This document shows positions 11,340-21,812 of a DNA stretch of 64,000 bases, in pieces (the stretch's first letter is position 1; every line of letters starts with the position of its first letter). The notes beneath the pieces were generated by a model. It was not told the origin of the DNA and did not search any database. It saw only the letters and a program-made list of their open reading frames with translations. A program made the position numbers and the translations under genes. This stretch comes from Adiantum capillus-veneris (taxonomy: Eukaryota > Streptophyta > Polypodiopsida > Polypodiales > Pteridaceae): positions 85,179,721 through 85,243,720 of the forward strand of contig CM043956.1 of assembly GCA_014529385.2 (NCBI GenBank), read 5' to 3'.

Positions 11340-11800
11340 ATGGTTCAGTACCTCGATTCTTTTGATCTTAATATGGTCTTTTGACCTAGTGCACAAAGTA
11401 GTTCTATTTTTGGGGTATATACCCACTTGAAATAGCACAACCTGGACTCTGGATACAATGGCACTTGGGTTTTGAGGCTTAACATTGGTTCTTTCTACTC
11501 TAGTGTATACTACACTCTGTTGTGGTACTTACTGGTTTTAGGCGTTGAAATTAAAAGACTATTTCTAGAATGGACTATACATAGTCTTTTTTGGAGAATT
11601 TGTTTTTGGTGCCATTTGACTCATTCAAAGACCTATACAGCAAAACTATAAAATACCTCACAAGATGATGGGTATGAAAGACACAAAATGAATTATGAGC
11701 AAAAAATGGGAATAAAGACACTCGATCAAAAGGGGTGGTGGCCTTTTGATCATAATTTATTTGTATAAATTACTATTTAGATTTAATTTTTCATCTGATA
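11340..11800 (+). repeat. Element X terminal repeat, distal (A) block, plus orientation
   Basis: Aligns with 48483-48930 and 53655-54110, the distal halves of the two terminal repeats of element X. Shared words include TTGATCTTAATATGGTCTTT, ACCCACTTGAAAT and CATTTGACTCATTC. It lies in plus orientation although the neighbouring X copy is in minus orientation, so the terminal-repeat parts around this copy are rearranged. Confidence 0.8.
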
Positions 11801-12240
11801 CTTCTTTTGCTTTTCTACACCTAGAGTGAATTGCACTACTTAGTTTTAGTGTGAGTAAAGAATCTTTTAATCTAATACTTTCTTTAAGGTTGATGGACTT
11901 GAAGACATGCATCACCATTTCCCGTGACTAATTTTGCATGTGATAGTTCTTTTGCTTTTCTACACCTAGAGTGAATTGCACTACTTAGTTTTAGTGTGAG
12001 TAAAGAATCTTTTAATCTAATACTTTCTTTAAGGCCGATGGACTTGAAAACAGGCGTCACCATATCCCGACTTGGGGTAGAAAGATTCAAATCCTTACAA
12101 AACCCCAGTAGAGATAACATCGTCACTAGAGTAGCTGGGGAAGCTAGCACAAGGGGCGGTGTAGATCCAACAACTTGAGTAGTTCGGAAAGCTTGCAGAA
12201 GGGGCGATGCAAATCGAACAACTGAGTAGCTGGGAAAGCA
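11798..12240. repeat. 145-bp tandem duplication and shorter tandem repeat
   Basis: A segment is repeated with a 145-bp period: the word TCTACACCTAGAGTG occurs at 11814 and 11959, and similarity runs from about 11798 to 12070. Further right, about 12130-12240 carries two to three imperfect copies of a unit of about 55 bp with AGTAGCTGGG, AAGC and AAGGGGCG(G/A)TG. Short frames there are not conserved. Confidence 0.8.
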
Positions 12241-12302
12241 TGGACGATTTTAACTTACAAAGTCTGCAGTATTTATGTTCTTGTGTTTGTGTCTACACTG
12301 AT

Positions 12303-13220
12303 TTTCCACTATGCAAACACATGGTTACCGACCTGAGAAGCCACATCATGCTCAACCAACTCCATAGCACTACAGTAAGCAGGTGGAAAGAAAGCGCACA
12401 CTCTTCACGTTCTCATACACACACAATATGAAAAACAAGGCTAAGTGAGGGACAAAGAAACCCTCACCTCCTTTTATAGAAAGTCCAACAGGTGGAGGCG
12501 TCAAATAATGCCGAGTTTTGAAGATCTCCCACACGATCTACACATTCAGCCTAGCGCGAAACTTCAAGGCTCAAGAACGTAAGAGGTGGCTGCCATGGTA
12601 TTCATTGTACGGGTTAAGTTAAGAGAGAGCTAGAGTGTCATATGTCGCGAGCAAGCATGTGAGAGAGACAGAGAGTTAGTAGCGGGGCGGAGAGTGAGGC
12701 ACCAAACAAGGCGTTATTTGTCATGATGTACTTGAATTACCAGTGGATCGTAAAATCCTACAAATGTTGAGAGTTAGTGAGTGGCAAAGTAGTCACCCTC
12801 TATGAAGGGTGGAGCCCTATGTAGGCCAAAAATCCCAGCCCCTTAAGAACGCATGAGTCCCACAAGGGGTTCTAGGAGATTATGCTCTATGTTTATAAGG
12901 GTGGTAGGCTATAGGTGGCCTAGTGCTAAATGCCAAAGCCATGGATAGGTCACCCTAGGGGGTTTAAGTGAGAAAAATCCCACATTACGGATGTAATTTT
13001 GTTAGTTGACCAAAGTTAGTGGTTAAGTACCTCAAAAGAGGCAACCAACAAGATCAAAAAATATATGTTATACAGGCATAGCAATACCTCAAGGTCAAAA
13101 TATGCCATTTTTGGAGAGCGAGTTGTGAGGGCATGGTCAAAAGGTAATTCACACGTGAGTATGTGAGTGTGTGTGTGGGTGGTAATTGATGAGGTTACAT
13201 TTAGTTACTAGCAATACTTG

Positions 13221-13253
<33 letters not shown>

Positions 13254-15208
13254 CCACCCTATCCCAGGCACCATACAGAATGGGTTGACAGTAGGCCCAT
13301 TGTGTATGGGCCTACTGCCTAATTAGTGAGAATAAATCGTAAGCCATGCCTATTAGTTTGTGAAATAGCCTTTGTGATAGTATTAATTAGGTTGTTTCTT
13401 TTGAAGCCAATGAGATAGAATTTGTGAATGAGATGTTTGATGTCTTCTAACACAAAAAAATTAGTTAGAAGAGGAATATAAGATCATGTAAAGAAGACTA
13501 ATACATGTGTTAAGTGCCGCTTTATGTGGTTGGTTACTCATTTTTTTAATAAATTCTATGGACAAGATTTTAAGATTGCCTCGTTTCCAGATAAAGTGGT
13601 ATTCATAGTCACCCCATTACAGGAATTGTGTAGTAGAATTGAGATTTTAAGATTGTTTCTTTCCACGAGATAGATGCAAGTGAGTGGCTTTCCAAGCGAG
13701 ATTTTTGAAAATGATAGTAGGGCAATTGACAACTTTATCAAGAACAAAAAAAAACCAATTTTGTGCGAGTTTAAATTTTAAGTTGAAGTCGGGTGTGATC
13801 CAAGTGCTATCACTAGACAACCATTTATGTGGTAAAAGAGGTACTTTTTCTAGAAAATATTGTCAAACCGAATTGGTTAAGTCCAATAGGACTATCTTCT
13901 CCAGTATTGACTAGGTCAGCCAAACAACTAAGTAAAGTTGATCTAGGGCAAGGTAGAGGCGTTTTGGAAAAAACTAGAATGTGATTTAGTCCTTTCTCCG
14001 TGAATTTTTGAATTGTAGGATCATTAATAACCTTGAGATCACAAGTGCAAACATACCTAGCTAAATCCCCAAAATCGTTACAAAAAGTTTTAAAGTTATC
14101 ACAAGCACATTCAGGGATATTATTGTGACATAGAAAATCAATGTTGTAAACTAAACTTTTAATAGGTTGATGATAAATCTAGCCAATAAGGACCTTATCT
14201 AACATTTTATGGTTTCCAAAAAGTAGATCAAAACACTCATAGAAAATAGACTTGGGTGAAACCAATCCAAAAGTTCAGTCTTGTACAAACAGTGTATATA
14301 GATGAGATCTGTCATAGAAGTCTTTTTTGTGAGACGCCTCCTTCCACAAGGGCCAAAAATTTCTTGCAAGGTAAAGACGAATACAAAAGTCAAGAGGGTG
14401 ATGGATAGGTGTGTTTCTTCCTCTTCCTCTAGTAAATCTTCGAGAATTTTCACTATTAAAGCTAGCAAAAGTGCAAGGTGTTAGAAAAGATGTCAAGGAG
14501 TTTTTGGGGGTGGTTAAAGAGTTGGGTGTTTACAGTGAGTGGGAATCATCATCTTCAATGCAAGGCTTGAGAAATCTAGTAATAACTTTAACTCTTTTGT
14601 ACTTGGCATAAGTGGTGACATAAGTGCTTGGTTCAGCAGATTTGAGCTCTTTAAGAATATCTAGCATAAGGCCGCAAAAGATGTTAAAAGCAATTTGAGC
14701 AACAACTAGTCATTTGGCTTGCCCACCCAACCAAGAGAAAGTAAGGGATAAGTAAAAGTCCATCGGCTTCTCGGGAAAGAGTTGTTCTAAGTGATTGGCA
14801 ATAAACCAAATTGCATGGTCAAACCACATAATACTAGAATCACATGAGGCTTTCGGGTCTAGAAACTTGCATACACATTTTAGGTAAGGTAAAAAAACAT
14901 TTCAAATGGACTGAGTATAGAAGTTGGGATTGCTTTTAGCGAACTCCATATTCCATTTTGTACAAATATATAGACCAAAATTGGACAAACATTTGGAGTG
15001 GTCAACAAAGTTGAGGCTAAAGGGTGCATTGATGAGTTCCCCTTTGTCCAAGAACTACTCGCCTTTTAGAACCTTGAGTGTGCAGTCCTCCACAGAGGAA
15101 GCAGGGAGGTTGGCTAGATACACCCACGTTTCACTTAGGATGGGTGCCAAAAAAGCTTCGTTGGGGAGGACGCAAAGTTGATGGCCAACTCCAAATGATT
15201 CAACTTCT
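12303..15208 (-). mobile_element. Element X, copy 1 (truncated, inverted)
   Basis: About 2.9 kb that aligns in reverse orientation with 50245-53200. In the minus direction it has the decayed coding region (15208 to about 13330), a 3' noncoding part with a hairpin (13289-13317), and the promoter half of the terminal repeat with a TATA box (12478-12471). The copy lacks the N-terminal coding part found at 49450-50240; it is cut at about 15208, where a gypsy fragment begins. A peptide of 85 residues encoded in this region (plus-strand shadow at 14924-15181) has an equivalent at the same place in copy 2, which shows how close the two copies still are. Function unknown; see copy 2. Confidence 0.8.
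13330..15208 (-). pseudogene. Element X coding region, copy 1 (decayed)
   Basis: The minus-strand reading parallels the copy 2 protein at 50.25-52.1 kb, including the stretch with ECACD, a VCTCDLKVINDPTIQKF motif, and the tail with LINTITKAISQ. Frameshifts and stops interrupt it throughout. No recognised catalytic domain remains. The N-terminal third is missing because of the junction with the gypsy protease fragment at about 15208. Confidence 0.6.
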
Positions 15209-15737
15209 TTTTGTTTGACCCTGGTTCTACTCACAATTTTATATCTATAGAGTTGGCCACCAAGATAGGTATACAATCCTACGAGATGGGAGATGTCCTA
15301 CTCGCAGACAGTGCCTTCAAGGGGCAAGAAGCTTTAGTCACTCCCCTAATCAGGAAATTGAGGCTTCATGTCCAAGGATATGTGGACAAAGAGGACTTCT
15401 TTATGTCTCCTCTCAAGCATGAGGATGTAATCCTAGGGGCACCATGGTTTGACCGCATGGATTTCGATGTTAAATTTCCTAAAAGGAGAATCTCCTTTAA
15501 GTTCAGGGAAAAAGACATGTATATAGATGCTAAGGAAATGGGTAACACTATCCCCATTGTACATACACCAGCTTTCAACAAGTCAATAAAGAGCTCTATT
15601 TCGGTGTACATGATTTTTGTTAAAGATTCTCAAAATGAACCTAATGCTCTAGCAAAAGAAAATAAAAGCAACCAAAAGGAATTAGAGTTATCCAATTTTC
15701 TCAAGGGGTTTCAAGATGTTTTTATTGATGACATCCA
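15208..15737 (+). pseudogene. Ty3/gypsy protease fragment
   Basis: Encodes a retropepsin-like domain: FDPGSTHNFIS, where the family has D-S-G or D-T-G (the Pro is unusual), about 110 residues of beta-rich sequence, then VILGAPWFDRMDFDV, and finally the linker to reverse transcriptase with LKGFQDVFIDDI. The reading frame is open, but both ends are cut: element X ends on the left and CACTA-2 begins on the right at about 15738. The open frame runs on to 15864 only by chance, across antisense CACTA sequence. It is a relic with no gag, RT or integrase attached. Confidence 0.85.
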
Positions 15738-17843
15738 CCACACTAGCTCTGAAATCTTGTATATGCAGGTCCACACTTCCTCCGTTAAACACCCCTTAAT
15801 CGCAATTGGAAGAATGAATTTCAAGAACTTATGCCAGTCGTGCGATTTCAACCATGACAGTTGATCGTCACGGGTGAATGCTGTCTTGAGACATCGCATA
15901 TATCCTGTTGGCGTCCTGAACTCTGAAATCACCCTTCTCACTTGTCACTCTTCATTTTTTAGCAATACCCATGGCGCTCTTGGAAGTTTTGTTTGACCAG
16001 TTGCATTGGTGAAAGGCCACAGCTCTGGCATCTTTCCAACTGACTGCAAATCATCTCGTGAAGCTCGATTGTCTTTCATTCCCATGATTGTCTTCCAGAG
16101 GAGCTCTCCCACATTCTTGAATATATGCATTGGATATAGCAAATGGTTAATTAGTAGATCACCCCAGTACGGCAACGTATGGAGAATGGAAAAACGTTTC
16201 ATTCCTGGAACACGTTGCCCCTCATGTTGCTCCCATCGACGACGCCACTCTTGTACATGCATAGGACGACATTCGACGTGACCAAGCTGGCCTTCGCGCA
16301 AGTGACGGCCATCTGGAAGATAACGGTGGTGGCCTTGATAAATTGTCTTTCGAAGAGAGGTAGAATAGCGCACATCCAAAGACTGCCCGCAAATTGCACA
16401 TGCATTGTATCTCGAAGTTGTTAGTCCTGCATATATCAAAGCGTGAATCAGGCCAAGGCAAAGGGCTTGCGAATAGTGAGAATTTTGTAAATCAATAACC
16501 ATTACCAAAAGCTTCTCCGTATCCTGGCCAATCATGCATAGTCCACATAAGAAGTCCATGGATCCTTGCATGCTGTTGTCCTACTGGTTCAACCGCATCT
16601 GCTATCTCAATCCCATTCCATAACCCCTGGAGCTCGTCAACTAGTGGAGCTAGATAAACATCCATGTTTTTTGCCTTGCACTTACCAGGTACAATCAAGC
16701 TTAAAATCAAATGACCCTTCTTGATTGCAAGCCACGGTGGGAGGTTGTAATTGAGAAGGCACAGAGGCCAAGTGCTCCATGACGAGCTTCTCAAGCCAAA
16801 TGGATTGACTCCATCCATTGCCATGCCCAAACGCAAATTGTGTGGTTTACTCTTAAAATGTGGCAAGGTATCTTCAATGTGCCTCCAAGCCTTCTAATCA
16901 GTGGGCACCCTAAATGTTGCATCAGTGGATCTATTCGTAGAATGCCACCGCATCAACTTTGCAATGGAACAATGAAACATGTTTTTTATCCTAGGAATAA
17001 TAGGGAAATGCCGCAACACTTTAGCTGGCACTGTCTCGCCAACTGCATCTTGTTTGTAGCGCATTGCTCCGCACTTAGGACACGACAGACATTCTGCGAA
17101 TTCATTGCGAAAAAGAATGCAATCATTTGGACATGCATGAATCTTGTTGTAGTCCAAGCCAACTGAGGTCAGAAGTTGCTTTGCGTCTGGCCTGGAGGGG
17201 GGCATTTCATTGCCAGCCAGGAGAATTTGCACATGACCGTTGCAATCGGAAAATCTCTTTAAATTAAAAATCTCCCTGAGCACATGACCGTTGCAATCGG
17301 AAAATCTCTTTTGTAAATTACGTACCTAAACAAAGCAGTGACGCTTGCATCTGACCACCCGTACACTGACTAAAGATTCAAAAACGCCAGACAAGTACGA
17401 ACCACAAATATTTTGGCGCCTTCATAGATTGGTTGACGTGCCAACTTCCTCAACATGTCTTCAGGAGATAGGCGCACGGGTTCTGGTGCTGATTCGTTCG
17501 CATTCTCCTCACTTGTTTGGAAGAAGGCATCCAGCATCTCCTCCATGCAATCATCTTCTGTCTGTAAGCCCTTTTTTGCTTCCATCCGTGGCTCTATATT
17601 GGTCGGACCTTCACGCATAATCCTTTTTCTCTCTCTCTCTCTCTCAGATGTAGGTGCTATGTTACGAAAATCAATGCCTGTTCCATAGGAGTCGTATCGT
17701 AGATTCTGTACGGTTTCTCTAGCAAACTCTCTGTACTTGTGCACATGCTCATTACAAATCCTACGCTTGCGTAGGATTTGATACTTGCAGAGCGTGCACG
17801 AGCATGCAATCTTTTCGTCCATGTTAGTTGATGACGTTGCCAT
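15738..17843 (-). pseudogene. CACTA-2 tnp2 transposase (broken)
   Basis: Transposase of the En/Spm tnp2 family, which cuts and joins CACTA ends. Exon 1, 17843 to about 17326, is the zinc-containing N-terminal domain (IACSCTLCKY) and ends at a GTACGT donor; it includes Arg-Glu residues from a (GA)n array. Exon 2, about 17235-16506, carries DYNKIHACPNDCILFR, CPKCG and MAMDGVNPFG, the hallmark of Transposase_21. Exon 3, 16426-15738, starts after an ATGCAG acceptor and carries DPMHIFKNVG-like sequence (LLYPMHIFKNVGELLW), LKSHDWHKF and the start of DUF4218. Stops occur in exon 1 (after FLNL), near 16897 and near 15945. A 50-bp tandem duplication (17231-17310) damages the first intron. Not functional. 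Confidence 0.88.
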
Positions 17844-18072
17844 CTACCCGAGCAGGGGAAAATGGCCCTTGCACACGGGTTTCGCTTTTTTCCCCCAAAT
17901 TTTTTTGCGTCGCTATACGCGTCGATATACGCATCGCTATACGCGTGGCAAATAAAAGCCTTTCCACGCGTATATCGACACACACTGCGACGTGTATAGC
18001 GACACTCGCTAATGTCGTTGATATACGCTTGGAAAAGCATGGCTGTCGATATCTTCATTTAGTGTTGTAGTG
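15738..18072 (-). mobile_element. CACTA-2, 3'-truncated En/Spm transposon
   Basis: The right (5') terminus is intact: read on the minus strand from 18072 it begins CACTACAAC. Subterminal sequence 17915-18040 has repeated CGTCGCTATACGCG-like words and an inverted pair around 17938-17979. The transposase gene follows on the minus strand and is cut inside its DUF4218 domain at about 15738, where the gypsy fragment starts, so the 3' end and second gene are absent. On the right it interrupts a gypsy gag frame exactly at 18072/18073. Because the left end is lost, no target duplication can be scored. Confidence 0.88.
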
Positions 18073-19249
18073 GGAGTTGACATACTCCGCCATTTCTTCG
18101 GTTAAGCCCGCACAAAATTGTTGCTTTTGCTCTCCAAAATCCAACTTTTTGAAGACATTGGTTTTGAGTTGTAGGTCCCAAAATTAAACTTGTCTACATA
18201 TTTGTGGCTGGATCCATTGGGAGAGAGCTTTAAGCTTCGCCATTCGGTGAGTACTTTGTCTTTGGCATCGGTGGCAAAAAATTGCTTCATAATTGCTTCT
18301 TCGTGGAACTTCACCATTGGCTCGTAGGCTAGGCCACCATTGCCTGGCGGACTTTTGAAAGTGCATAGCTACATGGCGTAGCTTAGAGGACTCTGTGAAG
18401 CCCTCATCTCCAAACGCCGCATCAAATTGCTGGATAAAGGCCAAGACTTTGTCCGTAGCACGAAAGGTACCATCATAGGTAACGAAAGAGATGCTCTTCC
18501 CTCCCTCTTTGAATTTCTTCAGCTTGGATGATCTCTATCATGCGGCATAGGATTTCCTATGGCCTCTTCTTTTTGATGGTTCAAAGGTTGCACCATCACT
18601 TTCTTCAGAAGGTGAAGAATTTGAAGAAGGTGGAGAAGAGGGTGACCTCTTTCTCGCCTTTTTCTTCGTTGTCTTCACCATCACTTTCATAAGAGGAAGA
18701 GGATGAAGAAGACGGAGAAGAGGGTGTCCTCTTTCTCGCCTTTTTCTTCTCTTGCTTTTTACCATCCCTCTTTGAATTATGGCGTGGAGAAGAGTGTGAT
18801 GGTCTTCTCCGCTTTGGTCGTGATGGAGAGCGTTTAGCCCGCCGTCTTCGTGGAGCCATCTCCGCCGAGGTCGCGGGAGACTCACTTTTTTCTTGTTCCT
18901 TTGGTGGAGGCTCTTGAGTTCTCCTTTGGGAAGGAGATGCATCATCAAGAAGTAAATTCTTGAGCCCTTCTTATGGATTCTCTTCTTCTTCCCGAATCGG
19001 AGAGAGACCTCTTTTGGAAGTCTCACAAGGAGGCTTCCTAGGTGTTCTCTTGTCATGGTGATGAGCTTGGAGAATCTCGTGAGCACCGAGATGCCGTTGC
19101 TCTTCACTTTGGAGAGATGGATGGCCCATGGCCTGTTGAAGCCTAGAAACAAGATAGTTAACAAGCATTGAAGCATCATTAGTAGCTTGCTCATGAGCAA
19201 AACCAAAGTTATCAACATTAATTTCACTCTCTTTACTATTGTCAGCCAT
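18073..19249 (-). pseudogene. Gypsy-1 gag fragment
   Basis: Minus-strand gag-type frame starting MADNSKESEINVD at 19249. It has a basic, serine/arginine-rich middle (RRRRAKRSPSRPKRRRPS) and a retrotransposon-gag capsid-like domain with SSKLRHVAMHF and SARQWW followed by EQKQQFCAGLTEEM. Stops and frameshifts split it, the first near 18971. It ends abruptly at 18073, where the CACTA-2 terminus begins, so no nucleocapsid or pol is attached. The LTR and primer site lie upstream at 19359-20930. Confidence 0.8.
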
Positions 19250-19358
19250 TCAAGGCTGAAAAATCCCTATTCTACTTACTCACAGGAAATTAATAATACC
19301 AACCATTTATAGCTAGCTTCAGGACCTCCCTTCTTGAGAAAGAAAAGAGAAACCTTGT

Positions 19359-19370
19359 GCTCTGATACCA
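19359..19370 (-). promoter_or_regulatory. Gypsy-1 primer-binding site
   Basis: On the minus strand TGGTATCAGAGC, a perfect match to the initiator Met tRNA primer site, one base after the LTR end. Confidence 0.9.
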
Positions 19371-19371
19371 A

Positions 19372-20930
19372 TGTAACATTTACTGGTCTAAAAAATTGTG
19401 TGTAGCGGAAATTAGCATGAACATAGTGGGCATTTCATTAGAATAGATTCCTAATGAGAATTACAAGAGTGCTTGGGTGGAGAGAGCAACAAAAAGCATA
19501 ACACCTAGTTAGATAGCATCAACAATACTTTCAAAAGAGAGAGAAATTAAGCTATTGACAACAGTTGAGGACCGGATTTTCACGGAGCCGGTCCCCCCTC
19601 CAAAAGGCTTTGTATTATGGTTTCTCCCATCAAGAGAGACATTGTACAATACAATTCTTTGTGTTCCTTCAAGACTAGCTAGTGCAATGAAGATGAAAGC
19701 TTCATGCACTAAGCAAAACACTTAGTAAACAAAACTTTAATTATCCCCATTCTCAGACCCAAGACCTCACACACCTTCGAAGATGGTGAGAGCTAGCAGG
19801 GTATGAGAGTAGATTGAGAGGAAGAAGGAGTATCTTACGAGAAAGATGTACATATCCTCACATAATCACTCATATTAGCATAGCTTTAGCTTAGTAATTA
19901 GCTTGGTAGAGGAGATGAGCATTCATTGAATCTTGGCTCTTGGTTGGATTTGCATCCACAAGCCAAGAGTGTGTCTATGTAGGCTTATATCTTACAAGCT
20001 TGAAGTAGGTGATGAGCTCTCCATTAAAGCTTGGTAGAGATAGTCTTCTCTTTCTTCACACATGATATTGTGTGAGTGTGTGTGTGATAATGCCTTGCAA
20101 AAATCAGCCCCCTCTCTCTCTTGGGCGAGCCCTCTTGCTAATTGCTCTTACAGGCTCCCCATTGGACCTCCCCAAGTCAAGCCAATGGCTATTAAGCAGC
20201 ATAAGTGATAGCCTTCTGACATGTGTCCCCATTTCCCCTTTTGTGAGAGCTTTAGGTAATTTAATAATTAAAATAAACTCTCATTGGACCCCTTTGCCTC
20301 CTGGCCAATAGGAATCAGGCAAGCCATTGGGCTCCTGAATGCTCATTGGACCCCTTGGGAGTCTGTCCAATAGTCTTCTAGGATACTTAATTCTTATTGG
20401 TTCTTTTATTAAGTGTTTTTAAATTAATTAAACTAGATTTACACTAGCCTAATTCTCATTGGTCCACCTCCAAGGCCATCCAATAGGAATTGGGTACACC
20501 TTGTGGGCATCTGGGCTAGGGAGCTGACATGTGTCCCTAATTCCCTTTGTGTAAAGGGAGCCTGTGTGTGTGTGTGTGTGTGACTTTCTCTCTCATCCCC
20601 TAGAAGAAGGGGTTGCCCCCTCCCATGTAGGGATATGCAAAGACTTTTTTTACACACACAAAGCATCCAATTTCCCCTAGGGTTGACCTTTGGACACAAC
20701 CTTTGAATTTTGGAACCTTAGCATTTTGGAAGTCTTAATGGGCTGAACCTTAGGGTCTTTTTAGCCCATTGTTGCACATGGCTCTTTTGCAGATGGCCCC
20801 CTACTGTGGCTGGTCTGCTAGCTTAACCAATATTCTAGCTTTTTCTCCCCTGGCACTTCCCCACATTAAATGATCAGTTTAATATGAGAAAATCATTTAG
20901 GAGAATTAGATATTGATTATTATGACATCA
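19372..20930 (-). repeat. Gypsy-1 LTR (5' LTR of minus-strand element)
   Basis: About 1.56 kb, aligning along its length with 24202-25766. On the minus strand it begins TGATGTCATAATAATC and ends ATGTTACA next to the primer site. It contains repeated ATTGG and CCAAT words in opposed pairs (20160-20490) and a short (GT)n at about 20565-20582. No coding frame inside is conserved with the other copy. Confidence 0.85.
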
Positions 20931-21812
20931 AAAGAGGAGTCTAAAAGCTGTCAAAGCTCTAGCAGTGCTTTGGACACAGATAGCATGTGGGAGATGGAAT
21001 CCATGTCTTATAGGTATGAGACTTATGATGTTTTTCATGTAGATGAAGTGATGAAAGATGTATACGAGTTGCCTGTCAGCCAGTTGAAGATCTTGGAAGA
21101 GCATAGTACAAGTGTGGAAATGCCTTGTGTGAATCTGCCCGTTGGTCAGCCTTCTCTTGTGTCTGGTGGTGGCGAGTCCTTGCTAGAAGAAATGTGGTTT
21201 GATTGTGCATCCGATTTGATTGAAGAGCAGGTTTCTGAGGATGACTTGCAAAAGCTAGAAGCAGAAGCAGAGGTATGTCCAGCTGATTTGTCTATGCAGG
21301 GGGTGGGGCAACCTTGCCTTGATGGGCATGTTGAGGTGTACTTTCAAGTTTCACAGTTTGTGTGTAGCCGTGGAGAGATAGCTCCGGCAGATGACTCTAT
21401 GGAAACTGATACAGGTGCAGCCTATGAGAGAGAGGCTCCATGTAGAGAGGAATGTGACACCATCCTTGCAGGTCATGAGGTATTTGAAGAACAGGTGGAA
21501 GCTCTAGCAAGTCATGCTCTTAAGTCTGAAGAGTTGGTTTTGGTGCCAATTTTAGAAGATTTGGATACAGGTTTGCAAGGCAAACATGTTTGTCTGGCTG
21601 TGCAGCATGTGGAGGCAAATGGCAGGGTTTTGCTACTTCATGCTAGGATATGGACACATATGTTGTTCCAGGTTGCTTTGCAAGGTATACTATGCAAGTT
21701 TCAATGCTCATATGATAAAGAGGATGATATGGAGGGTTGTGTAGCAGATGACATGATAGCAGCTTATGGTATCGGTGCTTCAAGTGATCGAAAGTATGCT
21801 TATGGTTGGTAG
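20913..21812 (+). CDS. Unrecognised 299-codon open frame, acidic
   Basis: The longest uninterrupted plus-strand frame outside recognised elements. Its first codons lie inside the end of the gypsy-1 LTR, so the true start, if any, is later. The predicted product is rich in Glu, Asp, Val and Leu, has a cysteine content typical of soluble proteins, and shows no signal peptide, membrane segment or catalytic motif that I recognise. Codon use looks protein-like rather than repetitive. It could be a non-conserved retroelement frame, a host gene fragment or chance. The downstream sequence to 22060 has a few short frames but no clear continuation. Confidence 0.3.
   Translation: MIIMTSKEESKSCQSSSSALDTDSMWEMESMSYRYETYDVFHVDEVMKDVYELPVSQLKILEEHSTSVEMPCVNLPVGQPSLVSGGGESLLEEMWFDCASDLIEEQVSEDDLQKLEAEAEVCPADLSMQGVGQPCLDGHVEVYFQVSQFVCSRGEIAPADDSMETDTGAAYEREAPCREECDTILAGHEVFEEQVEALASHALKSEELVLVPILEDLDTGLQGKHVCLAVQHVEANGRVLLLHARIWTHMLFQVALQGILCKFQCSYDKEDDMEGCVADDMIAAYGIGASSDRKYAYGW

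Noticed and set aside
15211-15864. A single 217-codon gene
   Set aside because: Only the part to about 15737 is gypsy; the rest is antisense to the CACTA-2 transposase.
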